Shown: positions 21,293 through 36,542, counted from the stretch's first letter. The stretch: 64,000 bases of DNA from Hippophae tibetana (GCA_037013495.1 JAZDXN010000026.1:5450057-5514056), one strand, 5' to 3'. Numbers and translations are program-made. Notes: generated by a model not told the origin, from the letters alone.

Positions 21293-24200
21293 ATTGGTGC
21301 CGAGCTAGGGTTGTTTCTTTATATTTTCAATTAGTCTCTATTCTTCACAAAAAAGAAGAGAAGAGAAAAAGAAAGAGGATGTCGTTCACATTTTCAAAAA
21401 CAACAAAACATTTTGTCAATATGAGTTACAACTTTCAAAGAACATAACTTTTGACTCGGGTATCGAAACCACTATTATAATATATCAAATCGAAGCTTGT
21501 ATTAAATTACACAATATATTTTGGTCCCGCCAATGAAAATCGTTTTTGTAACCAAATTATATAGTTTATATCACTTAATGGCTGTTTAAAGTTTGTGATA
21601 CACAATTTTCATTTTTCTTACTTCTGGTTTAATTCAATAGAGCTATATAGGAGATATTGGTGCCGACCTAGGGTTGTTTCTTTATATTTTCAATCAGTCT
21701 CTATTCTTCACAAAAAATAAGAGAAGAGAAAAAGAAAGAGGATGTCGTTCACATTTTCAAAAACAACAAAACATTTGGTAAGTATGAGTTACAACTTTCT
21801 ACGGACATAAATTTTGACTCGGGTATCGAAACCGCTTTTATAATATATCAAATAGAACCTCGTATCAAATTACACAATATTTTTTGGTCCCGTCCAAGAA
21901 AATCGTTTTTGTAACCAAATTAATTCGTTTACATCACTTAATTGGTGTTTAAAGTTTGTGACGTACCATTTTCATTTTTCTTACTTTTAGTTTAATTCAA
22001 TAGAGCTATATAGGAGATATTGGTGCCGACCTAGGGTTGTTTCTTTATATTTTCAATGAGTCACTATTCTTTACAAAAAATAAGAGAAGAGAAAAAGAAA
22101 GAGGATGTCGTTCACATTTTCTAAAACAACAAAACATTTGGTAAATATGAGTTACAACTTTCAACGGAGATAACTTTTGACTCGGGTATCGAAACTACTA
22201 TTATAATATATCAAATCGAAGCTCGTATTAACTTACACAATATTTTTTGATCCCGCCAAAGAAAATCGTATTTGTACCCAAATTTATTCGTTTACATCAC
22301 TTAATGGGTGTTTAAAGTTTTTGACGCACCATTTTCATTTTTCTTACTTCTGGTTTAATTCAATTGAGCTATATAGGATATATTGGTGCCGACCTAGGGT
22401 TGTTTCTTTGTATTTTCAATCAGTCTCTATTTTTCACAAAAAATAAGAGAAGAGAAAAAGAAAGAGGATGTCGTTCACATTTTCAAAAACAATAAAATAT
22501 TTGGTAAATATGAGTTACAGCTTTCAACGGAGATAACTTTTGACTCGGGTATCGAAACCACTATTAATATATATCAAATCGAAGCTCGTATTAAATTACA
22601 CAATATTTTTTGGTCCCGCCAAAGAAAATCGTTTTTGTACCCAAATTTATTCGTTTACATCACTTAATGGGTGTTTAAAGTTTTTGACGCACCATTTTCA
22701 TTTTTCTTACTTCTGGTTTAATTCAATTGAGCTATATAGGATATATTGGTGCCGACCTAGGGTTGTTTCTTTGTATTTTCAATCAGTCTCTATTTTTCAC
22801 AAAAAATAAGAGAAGAGAAAAAGAAAGAGGATGTCGTTCACATTTTCAAAAACAACAAAAACATTTGGTAAATATGAGTTACAGCTTTTAACGAGGATAA
22901 GTTTTGACACGGGTATCAAAACCACTTTTATAATATATCAAATTAAAGCTCGTATCAAATTACACAATATTTTTTGGTCCTGGCAAAATCGTTTTTGTAC
23001 CAAAATTACATTGTTTACATCACTTAATGGGTGTTTAAAGTTTGTGACGCACCATTTTCATTTATCTTACTTCTGGTTTAATTCAATAGAGCTATATAGG
23101 AGATATTGGTGCCGAGCTAGGGTTGTTTCTTTATATTTTCAATTAGTCTCTATTCTTCACAAAAAAGAAGAGAAGAGAAAAAGAAAGAGGATGTCGTTCA
23201 CATTTTCAAAAACAACAAAACATTTTTGTCAATATGAGTTACAACTTTCAAAGGACATAACTTTTGACTCGGGTATCGAAACCACTATTATAATATATCA
23301 AATCGAAGCTTGTATTAAATTACACAATATATTTTGGTCCCGCCAATGAAAATCGTTTTTGCAACCAAATTATATAGTTTACATCACTTAATGGCTGTTT
23401 AAAGTTTGTGATGCACAATTTTCATTTTTCTTACTTCTGGTTTAATTCAATAGAGCTATATAGGAGATATTGGTGCCGACCTAGGGTTGTTTCTTTATAT
23501 TTTCAATCAGTCTCTATTCTTCACAAAAAAGAAGAGAAGAGAAAAGGAAAGAAGATGTCGTTCACATTTCCAAAAACAACAAAACATTCGGTAAGTATGA
23601 GTTACAACTTTCAACGGAGATAACTTTGGACTCGGGTCTCGAAACTACTATTATAATATATCAAATCGAAGCTCGTATTAACTTACACAATATTTTTTGG
23701 TCTCGCCAAAGAAAATCGTTTTTGTACCCAAATTTATTCGTTTACATCACTTAATGGGTGTTTAAAGTTTTTGACGCAGCATTTTCATTTTTCTTACTTC
23801 TGGTTTAATTCAATTGAGCTATATAGGATATATTGGTGCCGACCTAGGGTTGTTTCTTTGTATTTTCAATCAGTCTATATTTTTCACAAAAAATAAGAGA
23901 AGAGAAAAAGAAAGAGGATGTCGTTCACATTTTCAAAAACAACAAAAACATTTGGTAAATATGAGTTACAGCTTTTAACGAGGATAAGTTTTGACACGGG
24001 TATCAAAACCACTTTTATAATATATCAAATTGAAGCTCGTATCAAATTACACAATATTTTTTGGCCCTGGCAAAGAAAATCGTTTTTGTACCAAAATTAC
24101 ATTGTTTACATCACTTAATGGGTGTTTAAAGTTTGTGACGCACCATTTTCATTTATCTTACTTCTGGTTTAATTCAATAGAGCTATATAGGAGATATTGG

Positions 24201-27200
24201 TGCCGAGCTAGGGTTGTTTCTTTATATTTTCAATTAGTCTCTATTCTTCACAAAAAAGAAGAGAAGAGAAAAAGAAAGAGGATGTCGTTCACATTTTCAA
24301 AAACAACAAAACATTTTGTCAATATGAGTTACAACTTTCAAAGAACATAACTTTTGACTCGGGTATCGAAACCACTATTATAATATATCAAATCGAAGCT
24401 TGTATTAAATTACACAATATATTTTGGTCCCGCCAATGAAAATCGTTTTTGTAACCAAATTATATAGTTTATATCACTTAATGGCTGTTTAAAGTTTGTG
24501 ATACACAATTTTCATTTTTCTTACTTCTGGTTTAATTCAATAGAGCTATATAGGAGATATTGGTGCCGACCTAGGGTTGTTTCTTTATATTTTCAATCAG
24601 TCTCTATTCTTCACAAAAAATAAGAGAAGAGAAAAAGAAAGAGGATGTCATTCACATTTTCAAAAACAACAAAACATTTGGTAAGTATGAGTTACAACTT
24701 TCAACGGACATAAATTTTGACTCGGGTATCGAAACCGCTTTTATAATATATCAAATAGAACCTCGTATCAAATTACACAATATTTTTTGGTCCCGTCCAA
24801 GAAAATCGTTTTTGTAACCAAATTAATTCGTTTACATCACTTAATTGGTGTTTAAAGTTTGTGACGTACCATTTTCATTTTTCTTACTTTTAGTTTAATT
24901 CAATAGAGCTATATAGGAGATATTGGTGCCGACCTAGGGTTGTTTCTTTATATTTTCAATGAGTCACTATTCTTTACAAAAAATAAGAGAAGAGAAAAAG
25001 AAAGAGGATGTCGTTCACATTTTCTAAAACAACAAAACATTTGGTAAATATGAGTTACAACTTTCAACGGAGATAACTTTTGACTCGGGTATCGAAACTA
25101 CTATTATAATATATCAAATCGAAGCTCGTATTAACTTACACAATATTTTTTGATCCCGCCAAAGAAAATCGTATTTGTACCCAAATTTATTCGTTTACAT
25201 CACTTAATGGGTGTTTAAAGTTTTTGACGCACCATTTTCATTTTTCTTACTTCTGGTTTAATTCAATTGAGCTATATAGGATATATTGGTGCCGACCTAG
25301 GGTTGTTTCTTTGTATTTTCAATCAGTCTCTATTTTTCACAAAAAATAAGAGAAGAGAAAAAGAAAGAGGATGTCGTTCACATTTTCAAAAACAATAAAA
25401 TATTTGGTAAATATGAGTTACAGCTTTCAACGGAGATAACTTTTGACTCGGGTATCGAAACCACTATTAATATATATCAAATCGAAGCTCGTATTAAATT
25501 ACACAATATTTTTTGGTCCCGCCAAAGAAAATCGTTTTTGTACCCAAATTTATTCGTTTACATCACTTAATGGGTGTTTAAAGTTTTTGACGCACCATTT
25601 TCATTTTTCTTACTTCTGGTTTAATTCAATTGAGCTATATAGGATATATTGGTGCCGACCTAGGGTTGTTTCTTTGTATTTTCAATCAGTCTCTATTTTT
25701 CACAAAAAATAAGAGAAGAGAAAAAGAAAGAGGATGTCGTTCACATTTTCAAAAACAACAAAAACATTTGGTAAATATGAGTTACAGCTTTTAACGAGGA
25801 TAAGTTTTGACACGGATATCAAAACCACTTTTATAATATATCAAATTAAAGCTCGTATCAAATTACACAATATTTTTTGGTCCTGGCAAAATCGTTTTTG
25901 TACCAAAATTACATTGTTTACATCACTTAATGGGTGTTTAAAGTTTGTGACGCACCATTTTCATTTATCTTACTTCTGGTTTAATTCAATAGAGCTATAT
26001 AGGAGATATTGGTGCCGAGCTAGGGTTGTTTCTTTATATTTTCAATTAGTCTCTATTCTTCACAAAAAAGAAGAGAAGGGAAAAAGAAAGAGGATGTCGT
26101 TCACATTTTCAAAAACAACAAAACATTTTTGTCAATATGAGTTACAACTTTCAAAGGACATAACTTTTGACTCGGGTATCGAAACCACTATTATAATATA
26201 TCAAATCGAAGCTTGTATTAAATTACACAATATATTTTGGTCCCGCCAATGAAAATCGTTTTTGCAACCAAATTATATAGTTTACATCACTTAATGGCTG
26301 TTTAAAGTTTGTGATGCACAATTTTCATTTTTCTTACTTCTGGTTTAATTCAATAGAGCTATATAGGAGATATTGGTGCCGACCTAGGGTTGTTTCTTTA
26401 TATTTTCAATCAGTCTCTATTCTTCACAAAAAAGAAGAGAAGAGAAAAGGAAAGAAGATGTCGTTCACATTTCCAAAAACAACAAAACATTCGGTAAGTA
26501 TGAGTTACAACTTTCAACGGAGATAACTTTGGACTCGGGTCTCGAAACTACTATTATAATATATCAAATCGAAGCTCGTATTAACTTACACAATATTTTT
26601 TGGTCTCGCCAAAGAAAATCGTTTTTGTACCCAAATTTATTCGTTTACATCACTTAATGGGTGTTTAAAGTTTTTGACGCAGCATTTTCATTTTTCTTAC
26701 TTCTGGTTTAATTCAATTGAGCTATATAGGATATATTGGTGCCGACCTAGGGTTGTTTCTTTGTATTTTCAATCAGTCTATATTTTTCACAAAAAATAAG
26801 AGAAGAGAAAAAGAAAGAGGATGTCGTTCACATTTTCAAAAACAACAAAAACATTTGGTAAATATGAGTTACAGCTTTTAACGAGGATAAGTTTTGACAC
26901 GGGTATCAAAACCACTTTTATAATATATCAAATTGAAGCTCGTATCAAATTACACAATATTTTTTGGCCCTGGCAAAGAAAATCGTTTTTGTACCAAAAT
27001 TACATTGTTTACATCACTTAATGGGTGTTTAAAGTTTGTGACGCACCATTTTCATTTATCTTACTTCTGGTTTAATTCAATAGAGCTATATAGGAGATAT
27101 TGGTGCCGAGCTAGGGTTGTTTCTTTATATTTTCAATTAGTCTCTATTCTTCACAAAAAAGAAGAGAAGAGAAAAAGAAAGAGGATGTCGTTCACATTTT

Positions 27201-29860
27201 CAAAAACAACAAAACATTTTGTCAATATGAGTTACAACTTTCAAAGAACATAACTTTTGACTCGGGTATCGAAACCACTATTATAATATATCAAATCGAA
27301 GCTTGTATTAAATTACACAATATATTTTGGTCCCGCCAATGAAAATCGTTTTTGTAACCAAATTATATAGTTTATATCACTTAATGGCTGTTTAAAGTTT
27401 GTGATACACAATTTTCATTTTTCTTACTTCTGGTTTAATTCAATAGAGCTATATAGGAGATATTGGTGCCGACCTAGGGTTGTTTCTTTATATTTTCAAT
27501 CAGTCTCTATTCTTCACAAAAAATAAGAGAAGAGAAAAAGAAAGAGGATGTCGTTCACATTTTCAAAAACAACAAAACATTTGGTAAGTATGAGTTACAA
27601 CTTTCAACGGACATAAATTTTGACTCGGGTATCGAAACCGCTTTTATAATATATCAAATAGAACCTCGTATCAAATTACACAATATTTTTTGGTCCCGTC
27701 CAAGAAAATCGTTTTTGTAACCAAATTAATTCGTTTACATCACTTAATTGGTGTTTAAAGTTTGTGACGTACCATTTTCATTTTTCTTACTTTTAGTTTA
27801 ATTCAATAGAGCTATATAGGAGATATTGGTGCCGACCTAGGGTTGTTTCTTTATATTTTCAATGAGTCACTATTCTTTACAAAAAATAAGAGAAGAGAAA
27901 AAGAAAGAGGATGTCGTTCACATTTTCTAAAACAACAAAACATTTGGTAAATATGAGTTACAACTTTCAACGGAGATAACTTTTGACTCGGGTATCGAAA
28001 CTACTATTATAATATATCAAATCGAAGCTCGTATTAACTTACACAATATTTTTTGATCCCGCCAAAGAAAATCGTATTTGTACCCAAATTTATTCGTTTA
28101 CATCACTTAATGGGTGTTTAAAGTTTTTGACGCACCATTTTCATTTTTCTTACTTCTGGTTTAATTCAATTGAGCTATATAGGATATATTGGTGCCGACC
28201 TAGGGTTGTTTCTTTGTATTTTCAATCAGTCTCTATTTTTCACAAAAAATAAGAGAAGAGAAAAAGAAAGAGGATGTCGTTCACATTTTCAAAAACAATA
28301 AAATATTTGGTAAATATGAGTTACAGCTTTCAACGGAGATAACTTTTGACTCGGGTATCGGAACCACTATTAATATATATCAAATCGAAGCTCGTATTAA
28401 ATTACACAATATTTTTTGGTCCCGCCAAAGAAAATCGTTTTTGTACCCAAATTTATTCGTTTACATCACTTAATGGGTGTTTAAAGTTTTTGACGCACCA
28501 TTTTCATTTTTCTTACTTCTGGTTTAATTCAATTGAGCTATATAGGATATATTGGTGCCGACCTAGGGTTGTTTCTTTGTATTTTCAATCAGTCTCTATT
28601 TTTCACAAAAAATAAGAGAAGAGAAAAAGAAAGAGGATGTCGTTCACATTTTCAAAAACAACAAAAACATTTGGTAAATATGAGTTACAGCTTTTAACGA
28701 GGATAAGTTTTGACACGGGTATCAAAACCACTTTTATAATATATCAAATTAAAGCTCGTATCAAATTACACAATATTTTTTGGTCCTGGCAAAATCGTTT
28801 TTGTACCAAAATTACATTGTTTACATCACTTAATGGGTGTTTAAAGTTTGTGACGCACCATTTTCATTTATCTTACTTCTGGTTTAATTCAATATAGCTA
28901 TATAGGGGATATTGGTGCCGAGCTAGGGTTGTTTCTTTATATTTTCAATTAGTCTCTATTCTTCACAAAAAAGAAGAGAAGAGAAAAAGAAAGAGGATGT
29001 CGTTCACATTTTCAAAAACAACAAAACATTTTTGTCAATATGAGTTACAACTTTCAAAGGACATAACTTTTGACTCGGGTATCGAAACCACTATTATAAT
29101 ATATCAAATCGAAGCTTGTATTAAATTACACAATATATTTTGGTCCCGCCAATGAAAATCGTTTTTGCAACCAAATTATATAGTTTACATCACTTAATGG
29201 CTGTTTAAAGTTTGTGATGCACAATTTTCATTTTTCTTACTTCTGGTTTAATTCAATAGAGCTATATAGGAGATATTGGTGCCGACCTAGGGTTGTTTCT
29301 TTATATTTTCAATCAGTCTCTATTCTTCACAAAAAAGAAGAGAAGAGAAAAGGAAAGAAGATGTCGTTCACATTTCCAAAAACAACAAAACATTCGGTAA
29401 GTATGAGTTACAACTTTCAACGGAGATAACTTTGGACTCGGGTCTCGAAACTACTATTATAATATATCAAATCGAAGCTCGTATTAACTTACACAATATT
29501 TTTTGGTCTCGCCAAAGAAAATCGTTTTTGTACCCAAATTTATTCGTTTACATCACTTAATGGGTGTTTAAAGTTTTTGACGCAGCATTTTCATTTTTCT
29601 TACTTCTGGTTTAATTCAATTGAGCTATATAGGATATATTGGTGCCGACCTAGGGTTGTTTCTTTGTATTTTCAATCAGTCTATATTTTTCACAAAAAAT
29701 AAGAGAAGAGAAAAAGAAAGAGGATGTCGTTCACATTTTCAAAAACAACAAAAACATTTGGTAAATATGAGTTACAGCTTTTAACGAGGATAAGTTTTGA
29801 CACGGGTATCAAAACCACTTTTATAATATATCAAATTGAAGCTCGTATCAAATTACACAA
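20202..29860. repeat. HOR of 8 monomers, 2903 bp, three full copies and a part
   Basis: Copies run 20202-23104, 23105-26007, 26008-28910 and 28911 to about 29860. Monomer landmarks recur with an exact 2903-bp offset and only scattered point differences, for example at 21799 against 24702. The first unit overlaps the end of the 7-monomer block, so the 8-mer grew out of that block by gaining monomers at 21656-22745. The series breaks inside the monomer at 29638, which switches to another type near 29870-29940. Confidence 0.9.
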
Positions 29861-32800
29861 TATTTTTTGGTCCTGGCAAAGAAAATCGTTTTTGTACCAA
29901 AATTACATTGTTTACATCACTTAATGGGTGTTTAAAGTTTTTGACGCACAATTTTCATTTTTCTTACTTCTGGTTTAATTCAATTGAGCTATATAGGATA
30001 TATTGGTGCCGACCTAGGGTTGTTTCTTTGTATTTTCAATCAGTCTCTATTTTTCATAAAAAATAAGAGAAGAGAAAAAGAAAGAGGATGTCGTTCACAT
30101 TTTCAAAAACAACAAAAACATTTGGTAAATATGAGTTACAGCTTTTAACGAGGATAAGTTTTGACTCGGGTATCAAAACCACTTTTATAATATATCAAAT
30201 GGAAGCTCGTATCAAATTACACAATATTTTTTGGTCCTGGCAAAGAAAATCGTTTTTGTACCAAAATTACATTGTTTACATCACTTAATGGGTGTTTAAA
30301 GTTTGTGACGCACCATTTTCATTTATCTTACTTCTGGTTTAATTCAATAGAGCTATATAGGAGATATTGGTGCCGAGCTAGGGTTGTTTCTTTATATTTT
30401 CAATCAGTCTCTATTCTTCACAAAAAAGAAGAGAAGAGAAAAAGAAAGAGGATGTCGTTCACATTTCCAAAAACAACAAAACATTCGGTAAGTATGAGTT
30501 ACAAATTTCAACGGAGATAACTTTGGACTCGGGTCTCGAAACTACTATTATAATATATCAAATCGAAGCTCGTATTAACTTACACAATATTTTTTGGTCC
30601 CGCCAAAGAAAATCGTATTTGTACCCAAATTTATTCGTTTACATCACTTAATGGGTGTTTAAAGTTTTTGACGCACCATTTTCATTTTTCTTACTTCTGG
30701 TTTAATTCAATTGAGCTATATAGGATATATTGGTGCCGACCTAGGGTTGTTTCTTTGTATTTTCAATCAGTCTCTATTTTTCACAAAAAATAAGAGAAGA
30801 GAAAAAGAAAGAGGATGTCGTTCACATTTTCAAAAACAATAAAACATTTGGTAAATATGAGTTACAGCTTTCAACGGAGATAACTTTTGACTCGGGTATC
30901 GAAACCACTATTAATATATATCAAATCGAATATCGTATTAAATTACACAATATTTTTTGGTCCCGCCAAAGATAATCGTTTTTGTACCCAAATTTATTCG
31001 TTTACATCACTTAATGGGTGTTTAAAGTTTGTGACGCACCATTTTCATTTTTCTTACTTCTGGTTTAATTCAATAGAGCTATAGAGGAGATATTGGTGCC
31101 GACCTAGGGTTGTTTCTTTATATTTTCAATCAGTCTCTATTCTTCACAAAAAATAAGAGAAGAGAAAAAGAAAGAGGATGTCGTTCACATTTTCAAAAAC
31201 AACAAAACGTTTTGTAAATATGAGTTATAACTTTCAACGGGGATAAGTTTTGACTCGGGTATCGAAACCACTATTATAATATATTAAATCGAAGCTCGTC
31301 TTAAATTAAACAATATTTTTTGGTCCGGCCAAAGAAAATCGTTTTTGTACCAAAATTACATAGTTTACATCACTTAATGGGTGTTTAAAGTTTGTGTCGC
31401 ACCATTTTCATTTTTCTTACTTCTGGTTTAATTCAATAGAGCTATATACGAGATATTGGTGCCGAGCTAGGGTTGTTTCTTTATATTTTCAATCAGTCTC
31501 TATTCTTCACAAAAAAGAATAGAAGAAAAAAAGAAAGAGGATGTCGTTCACATTTTCAAAAACAACAAAACATTTTGTCAATATGAGTTACAACTTTCAA
31601 AGGACATAACTTTTGACTCGGGTATCGAAACCACTATTATAATATATCAAATCGAAGCTTGTATTAAATTACACAATATATTTTGGTCCCGCCAATGAAA
31701 ATCGTTTTTGAAACCAAATTATATAGTTTACATCACTTAATGGCTGTTTAAAGTTTGTGATGCACAATTTTCATTTTTCTTACTTCTGGTTTAATTCAAT
31801 AGAGCTATATAGGAGATATTGGTGCCGACCTAGGGTTGTTTCTTTATATTTTCAATCAGTCTCTATTCTTCACAAAAAAGAAGAGAAGAGAAAAAGAAAG
31901 AAGATGTCGTTCACATTTCCAAAAACAACAAAACATTCGGTAAGTATGAGTTACAACTTTCAACGGAGATAACTTTGGACTCGGGTCTCGAAACTACTAT
32001 TATAATATATTAAATCGAAGCTCGTATTAACTTACACAATATTTTTTGGTCCCGCCAAAGAAAATCGTATTTGTACCCAAATTTATTCGTTTACATCACT
32101 TAATGGGTGTTTAAAGTTTTTGACGCACCATTTTCATTTTTCTTACTGCTGGTTTAATTCAATAGAGCTATATAGGAGATATTGGTGCCGACCTAGGGTT
32201 GTTTCTTTATATTTTCAATCAGTCTCTATTCTTCACAAAAAAGAAGAGAAGAGAAAAAGAAAGAGGATGTCGTTCACATTTCCAAAAACAACAAAACATT
32301 CGGTAAGTATGAGTTACAACTTTCAACGGAGATAACTTTGGACTCGGGTCTCGAAACTACTATTATAATATATCAAATCGAAGCTCGTATTAACTTACAC
32401 AATATTTTTTGGTCCCGCCAAAGAAAATCGTATTTGTACGCAAATTTATTCGTTTACATCACTTAATGGGTGTTTAAAGTTTTTGACGCACCATTTTCAT
32501 TTTTCTTACTTCTGGTTTAATTCAATTGAGCTATATAGGATATATTGGTGCCGACCTAGGGTTGTTTCTTTGTATTTTCAATCAGTCTCTATTTTTCACA
32601 AAAAAATAAGAGAAGAGAAAAAGAAAGAGGATGTCGTTCACATTTTCAAAAACAACAAAAACATTTGGTAAATATGAGTTACAGCTTTTAACAGGGATAA
32701 GTTTTGACTCGGGTATCGAAACCACTTTTATAATATATCAAATTGAAGCTCGTATCAAATTACACAATATTTTTTGGTCCTGGCAAAGAAAATCGTTTTT

Positions 32801-34725
32801 GTACCAAAATTACATCGTTTACATCACTTAATGGGTGTTTAAAGTTTGTGACGCACCATTTTCATTTTTCTTACTTCTGGTTTAATTCAATAGAGCTATA
32901 TAGGAGATATTGGTGCCGACCTAGGGTTGTTCTTTTATATTTTCAATCAATCTCTATTCTTCACAAAAAAGAAGAGAAGAGAAAAAGAAAGAGGATGTCG
33001 TTCACATTTTCAAAAACAACAAAACATTTTTTAAATATGAGTTACAACTTTCAACGGAGATAACTTTGACTCGGGTATCGAAACTACTATTATAATATAT
33101 CAAATCGGAGCTCGTTTCAAATTACACAATATGTTTTGGTTCCACCAAGGAAAATTGTTTTTGTACCCAAATTACAACATTTACTTCACTTACCGAGGGT
33201 TTAAAGTTTTTCACGCTCCATTTTCATTTTACTTAGTCCTAGTTTAATTCAATAGAGCTATAAAGGAGATATTGGTGCCAATCTAGGGTTTATCCTTTAT
33301 ACTTTCAATAAGTCTCTATTCTTCAAGAAAAAAATAAGAGAAGAGAAAATGAAAGAGGATGTCGTTCATATTTTCAAAAACAACAAAACATTTGGTAAAT
33401 ATGAGTTACAACTTTCAAAGGACATAACTTTTGACTCGGGTATCGAAACCACTATTATAATATATCAAATCGAAGCTTGTATTAAATTACACAATATATT
33501 TTGGTCCCGCCAATGAAAATCGTTTTTGTAACCAAATTATATAGTTTACATCACTTAATGGCTGTTTAAAGTTTGTGATGCACAATTTTCATTTTTCTTA
33601 CTTCTGGTTTAATTCAATAGAGCTATATAGGAGATATTGGTGCCGACCTAGGGTTGTTTCTTTATATTTTCAATCAGTCTCTATTCTTCACAAAAAAGAA
33701 GAGAAGAGAAAAAGAAAGAGGATGTCGTTCACATTTCCAAAAACAACAAAACATTCGGTAAGTATGAGTTACAACTTTCAACGGAGATAACTTTGGACTC
33801 GGGTCTCGAAACTACTATTATAATATATCAAATCGAAGCTCGTATTAACTTACACAATAGTTATTGGTCCCGCCAAAGAAAATCGTATTTGTACCCAAAT
33901 TTATTCGTTTACATCACTTAATGGGTGTTTAAAGTTTGTGACGCACCATTTTCATTTTTCTTACTTCTGGTTTAATTCAATAGAGCTATATAGGAGATAT
34001 TGGTGCCGACCTATGGTTGTTCCTTTATATTTTCAATCATTCTCTATTTTTCACAAAAAATAAGAGAAGAGAAAAAGAAAGAGGATGTCGTTCACATTTT
34101 CAAAAACAATAAAACATTTGGTAAATATGAGTTACAACTTTCAACGGAGATAACTTTGACTCGGGTATCGAAACTACTATTATAATATATCAAATCGGAG
34201 CTCGTTTCAAATTACACAATATGTTTTGGTTCCACCAAGGAAAATTGTTTTTGTACCCAAATTACAACATTTACTTCACTTACCGAGGGTTTAAAGTTTT
34301 TCACGCTCCATTTTCATTTTACTTAGTCCTAGTTTAATTCAATAGAGCTATAAAGGAGATATTGGTGCCAATCTAGGGTTTTTTCTTTATACTTTCAATA
34401 AGTCTCTATTCTTCAAGAAAAAAATAAGAGAAGAGAAAAAGAAAGAGGATGTCGTTCACATTTTCAAAAACAATAAAACATTTGGTAAATATGAGTTACA
34501 ACTTTCAACGGAGATAACTTTTGACTCGGGTATCGAAACCACTATTAATATATATCAAATCGAAGCTCGTATTAAATTACACAATATTTTTAGGTCCCGC
34601 CAAAGAAAATCGTTTTTGTACCCAAATTTATTCGTTTACATCACTTAATGGGTGTTTAAAGTTTTTGACGCACCATTTTCATTTTTCTTACTTCTGGTTT
34701 AATTCAATTGAGCTATATAGGATAT
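29861..34725. repeat. Mosaic satellite zone
   Basis: Monomers at 30002, 30366, 30729, 31092, 31455, 31818, 32181, 32544, 32909, 33271, 33636, 33999 and 34361 mix types from the left 8-mer zone and the right 5-mer zone. The neighbours at 31818 and 32181 are near copies. The segment around 33575-34185 recurs 3634 bp later at 37209-37819. Monomer 33999 and its neighbours introduce the variant CCTATGG in place of CCTAGGG. Confidence 0.75.
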
Positions 34726-36178
34726 ATTGGTGCCGACCTAGGGTTGTTTCTTTGTATTTTCAATCAGTCTCTATTTTTCACAAAAAATAAGAGAAGAGAA
34801 AAAGAAAGAGGATGTCGTTCACATTTTCAAAAACAACAAAAACATTTGGTAAATATGAGTTACAGCTTTTAACGGGGATAAGTTTTGACTCGGGTATCGA
34901 AACCACTTTTATAATATATCAAATTGAAGCTCGTATCAAATTACACAATATTTTTTGGTCCTAGCAAAGAAAATCGTTTTTGTAACAAAATTACATCGTT
35001 TACATCACTTAATGGGTGTTTAAAGTTTGTGACGCACCATTTTCATTTTTCTTACTTCTGGTTTAATTCAATAGAGCTATATAGGAGATATTGGTGCCGA
35101 CCTATGGTTGTTCCTTTATATTTTCAATCATTCTCTATTTTTCACAAAAAATAAGAGAAGAGAAAAAGAAAGAGGATGTCGTTCACATTTTCAAAAACAA
35201 TAAAACATTTGGTAAATATGAGTTACAGCTTTCAACGGAGATAACTTTTGACTCGGGTATCGAAACCACTATTAATATATATCAAATCGAAGCTCGTATT
35301 AAATTACACAATATTTTTTGGTCCCGCCAAAGAAAATCGTTTTTGTACCCAAATTTATTCGTTTACATCACTTAATGGGTGTTTAAAGTTTTTGACGCAC
35401 CATTTTCATTTTTCTTACTTCTGGTTTAATTCAATTTAGCTATATAGGATATATTGGTGCCGACCTAGGGTTGTTTCTTTGTATTTTCAATCAGTCTCTA
35501 TTTTTCACAAAAAATAAGAGAAGAGAAAAAGAAAGAGGATGTCGTTCACATTTTCAAAAACAACAAAAACATTTGGTAAATATGAGTTACAGCTTTTAAC
35601 GGGGATAAGTTTTGACTCGGGTATCGAAACCACTTTTATAATATATCAAATTGAAGCTCGTATCAAATTACACAATATTTTTTGGTCCTAGCAAAGAAAA
35701 TCGTTTTTGTAACAAAATTACATCGTTTACATCACTTAATGGGTGTTTAAAGTTTGTGACGCACCATTTTCATTTTTCTTACTTCTGGTTTAATTCAATA
35801 GAGCTATATAGGAGATATTGGTGCCGACCTATGGTTGTTCCTTTATATTTTCAATCATTCTCTATTTTTCACAAAAAATAAGAGAAGAGAAAAAGAAAGA
35901 GGATGTCGTTCACATTTTCAAAAACAATAAAACATTTGGTAAATATGAGTTACAGCTTTCAACGGAGATAACTTTTGACTCGGGTATCGAAACCACTATT
36001 AATATATATCAAATCGAAGCTCGTATTAAATTACACAATATTTTTTGGTCCCGCAAAGAAAATCGTTTTTGTACCCAAATTTATTCGTTTACATCACTTA
36101 ATGGGTGTTTAAAGTTTTTGACGCACCATTTTCATTTTTCTTACTTCTGGTTTAGTTCAATTTAGCTATATAGGATAT
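34726..36178. repeat. Local HOR of 2 monomers, 727/726 bp, two copies
   Basis: Monomer pairs 34726/35090 and 35453/35817 are nearly identical. They share private variants such as CCTAGCAAAG and GTAACAAAATT, so this is a very recent tandem duplication of a dimer. A third related pair starts at 36179 but lacks the private variants. Confidence 0.82.
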
Positions 36179-36542
36179 ATTGGTGCCGACCTAGGGTTGT
36201 TTCTTTGTATTTTCAATCAGTCTCTATTTTTCACAAAAAATAAGAGAAGAGAAAAAGAAAGAGGATGTCGTTCACATTTTCAAAAACAACAAAAACATTT
36301 GGTAAATATGAGTTACAGCTTTTAACGGGGATAAGTTTTGACTCGGGTATCGAAACCACTTTTATAATATATCAAATTGAAGCTCGTATCAAATTACACA
36401 ATATTTTTTGGTCCTGGCAAAGAAAATCGTTTTTGTACCAAAATTACATCGTTTACATCACTTAATGGGTGTTTAAAGTTTGTGACGCACCATTTTCATT
36501 TTTCTTACTTCTGGTTTAATTCAATAGAGCTATATAGGAGAT

